DNA from: Chitinophagales bacterium
GTDB lineage: Bacteria > Bacteroidota > Bacteroidia > Chitinophagales > UBA10324
Direction: 5' to 3'
Length of the DNA stretch: 5,806 nt
Assembly: GCA_026786335.1 (NCBI GenBank)
Contig: JAJAYG010000078.1
Span: 1-5,806 of the forward strand
The position numbers and the translations under genes are program-made. Of this stretch, positions 5,129 through 5,806 are shown piece by piece; positions within the stretch are counted from its first letter, which is position 1, and every line of letters begins with the position of its first letter. The notes below the pieces were generated by a model. That model saw only the letters and a program-made list of their open reading frames with translations. It ran no database searches and was not told the DNA's origin.

Positions 5129-5806
5129 TCATTTCAAAAACTCACTCGCCTCCTCAGTGCTTCTTTCCATTTTAGCAGCTAAATCTTTTGCCTGTTGTGC
5201 CATTTGCATCGCCGAAGTTTTATCTCCGCTTTTTTGAAAAAGTTTGGCGGCAAGAATGTAAGTGCTGTATTGCGGAGTAATTTCTGCCGAGTGTTTTGCC
5301 CATTGTGCTGCTTCGGCAAGTGCAGTTGCATCCTCAATGTGCTTGTAAAAATTATCGGCCATCTCAAAAAGCTCATGGTAATCATTCCACGAATAAGTTC
5401 TTGCGGTTTTTAATGTAACCGTTTTATAACCATTCCAATTCTGTGTGTTCTCATAGATCATTTTGTCCATGTTAAAAAGCAATGAATCAACTTTATAATC
5501 ATTCATTGCTGCCGCCGACAGACGATTTCTGAAATACTTTACCGTGTCTTTTGCATTCACCATCGGCAATAGTAAATCGCCTGTGATAAATAAAAGTTTG
5601 CGTTGAACGCGAGCGGGCGATGCAATTTTTTCGTACTCTTTCCTGTGTTGTAAAACAAACTGAAACTGATGTGAGTTGATGTCGGTAATTCCATTTGCGA
5701 TTATCTTCCAGTTAATTTCATTCAGCAATTGCGAATCAACTTTGGTTGCAAAATATTTTTTTACCGGCGCACTAAAATCCATTTCACCGCGGCGCAATCC
5801 CAACAG
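5129..5806 (-). CDS. C-terminal part of a probable thioredoxin-family protein with helical, TPR-like tail (5' end outside window)
   Basis: The frame is open from the right edge to a TGA at 5129-5131, giving 225 residues. The first possible start is a TTG at 5803 in the middle of an open frame, so the true start lies beyond the window. The visible part is mostly helical and soluble, with no Cys, signal peptide or membrane segment. Residues about 163-176 and 181-211 (YILAAKLFQKSGDKTSAMQM is the clearest piece, followed by AQQAKDLAAKM) look like TPR-type helix pairs. An upstream block, INWKIIANGITDINSHQF (31-48), resembles from memory the region after the thioredoxin fold in Bacteroidota thioredoxin-family proteins. 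If so, the CxxC domain lies outside the window. This assignment is a recollection of family shape, not a motif match; a generic TPR-containing protein is the alternative. It converges on ugd. Confidence 0.55.
   Translation of the reverse strand: MLGLRRGEMDFSAPVKKYFATKVDSQLLNEINWKIIANGITDINSHQFQFVLQHRKEYEKIASPARVQRKLLFITGDLLLPMVNAKDTVKYFRNRLSAAAMNDYKVDSLLFNMDKMIYENTQNWNGYKTVTLKTARTYSWNDYHELFEMADNFYKHIEDATALAEAAQWAKHSAEITPQYSTYILAAKLFQKSGDKTSAMQMAQQAKDLAAKMERSTEEASEFLK

Noticed and set aside
5801..5803. TTG as the start of the minus-strand gene at the right edge
   Set aside because: The frame stays open to the window edge, and the sequence around the TTG reads as the interior of a protein, so the real start is outside.

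Overview
The window looks like ordinary chromosome of a Bacteroidota bacterium, probably a Chitinophaga/Sphingobacteria-type relative. The signs are an AT-rich sequence, coding starts preceded by A/T-rich leaders instead of Shine-Dalgarno motifs, two matches to the Bacteroidota -7 promoter box TAnnTTTG placed just upstream of starts, and a lipoprotein-free outer-membrane barrel with a signal peptide ending in SAQ. The lineage is inferred from these traits; no marker gene proves it.

Layout. Positions 1-1242 (minus) hold nearly all of waaA, the Kdo transferase of lipid A/LPS assembly, cut by the left edge. Upstream of it on the same strand is a 254-residue secreted protein with outer-membrane beta-barrel character (1330-2094). 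A 269-bp divergent gap (2095-2363) carries a promoter box on each side and a large inverted repeat. To the right on the plus strand are a PLP-dependent sugar-nucleotide aminotransferase of the DegT/WbpE type (2364-3488) and a UDP-glucose 6-dehydrogenase, ugd (3638-4963). A convergent gap (4964-5128) separates ugd from the C-terminal part of a minus-strand gene that runs off the right edge (5129-5806), tentatively a thioredoxin-family protein with a helical, TPR-like tail.

Working together: waaA, the aminotransferase and ugd all serve envelope glycoconjugates. Ugd makes UDP-glucuronate, the aminotransferase makes an amino-sugar nucleotide, and WaaA joins Kdo to lipid A. The barrel protein may share a transcript with waaA, but its role is unknown.

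The most unusual content is between the genes. Each gap is filled with short repeats that begin at or next to the stop codon: a 12-unit heptamer array before waaA, an octamer array in two opposed halves before ugd, heptamer arrays in opposed orientation around the ugd/thioredoxin-like junction, and a 29-bp-arm inverted repeat in the divergent gap. I see no mobile element genes, CRISPR, tRNA or rRNA, and no evidence of a new multi-gene system.
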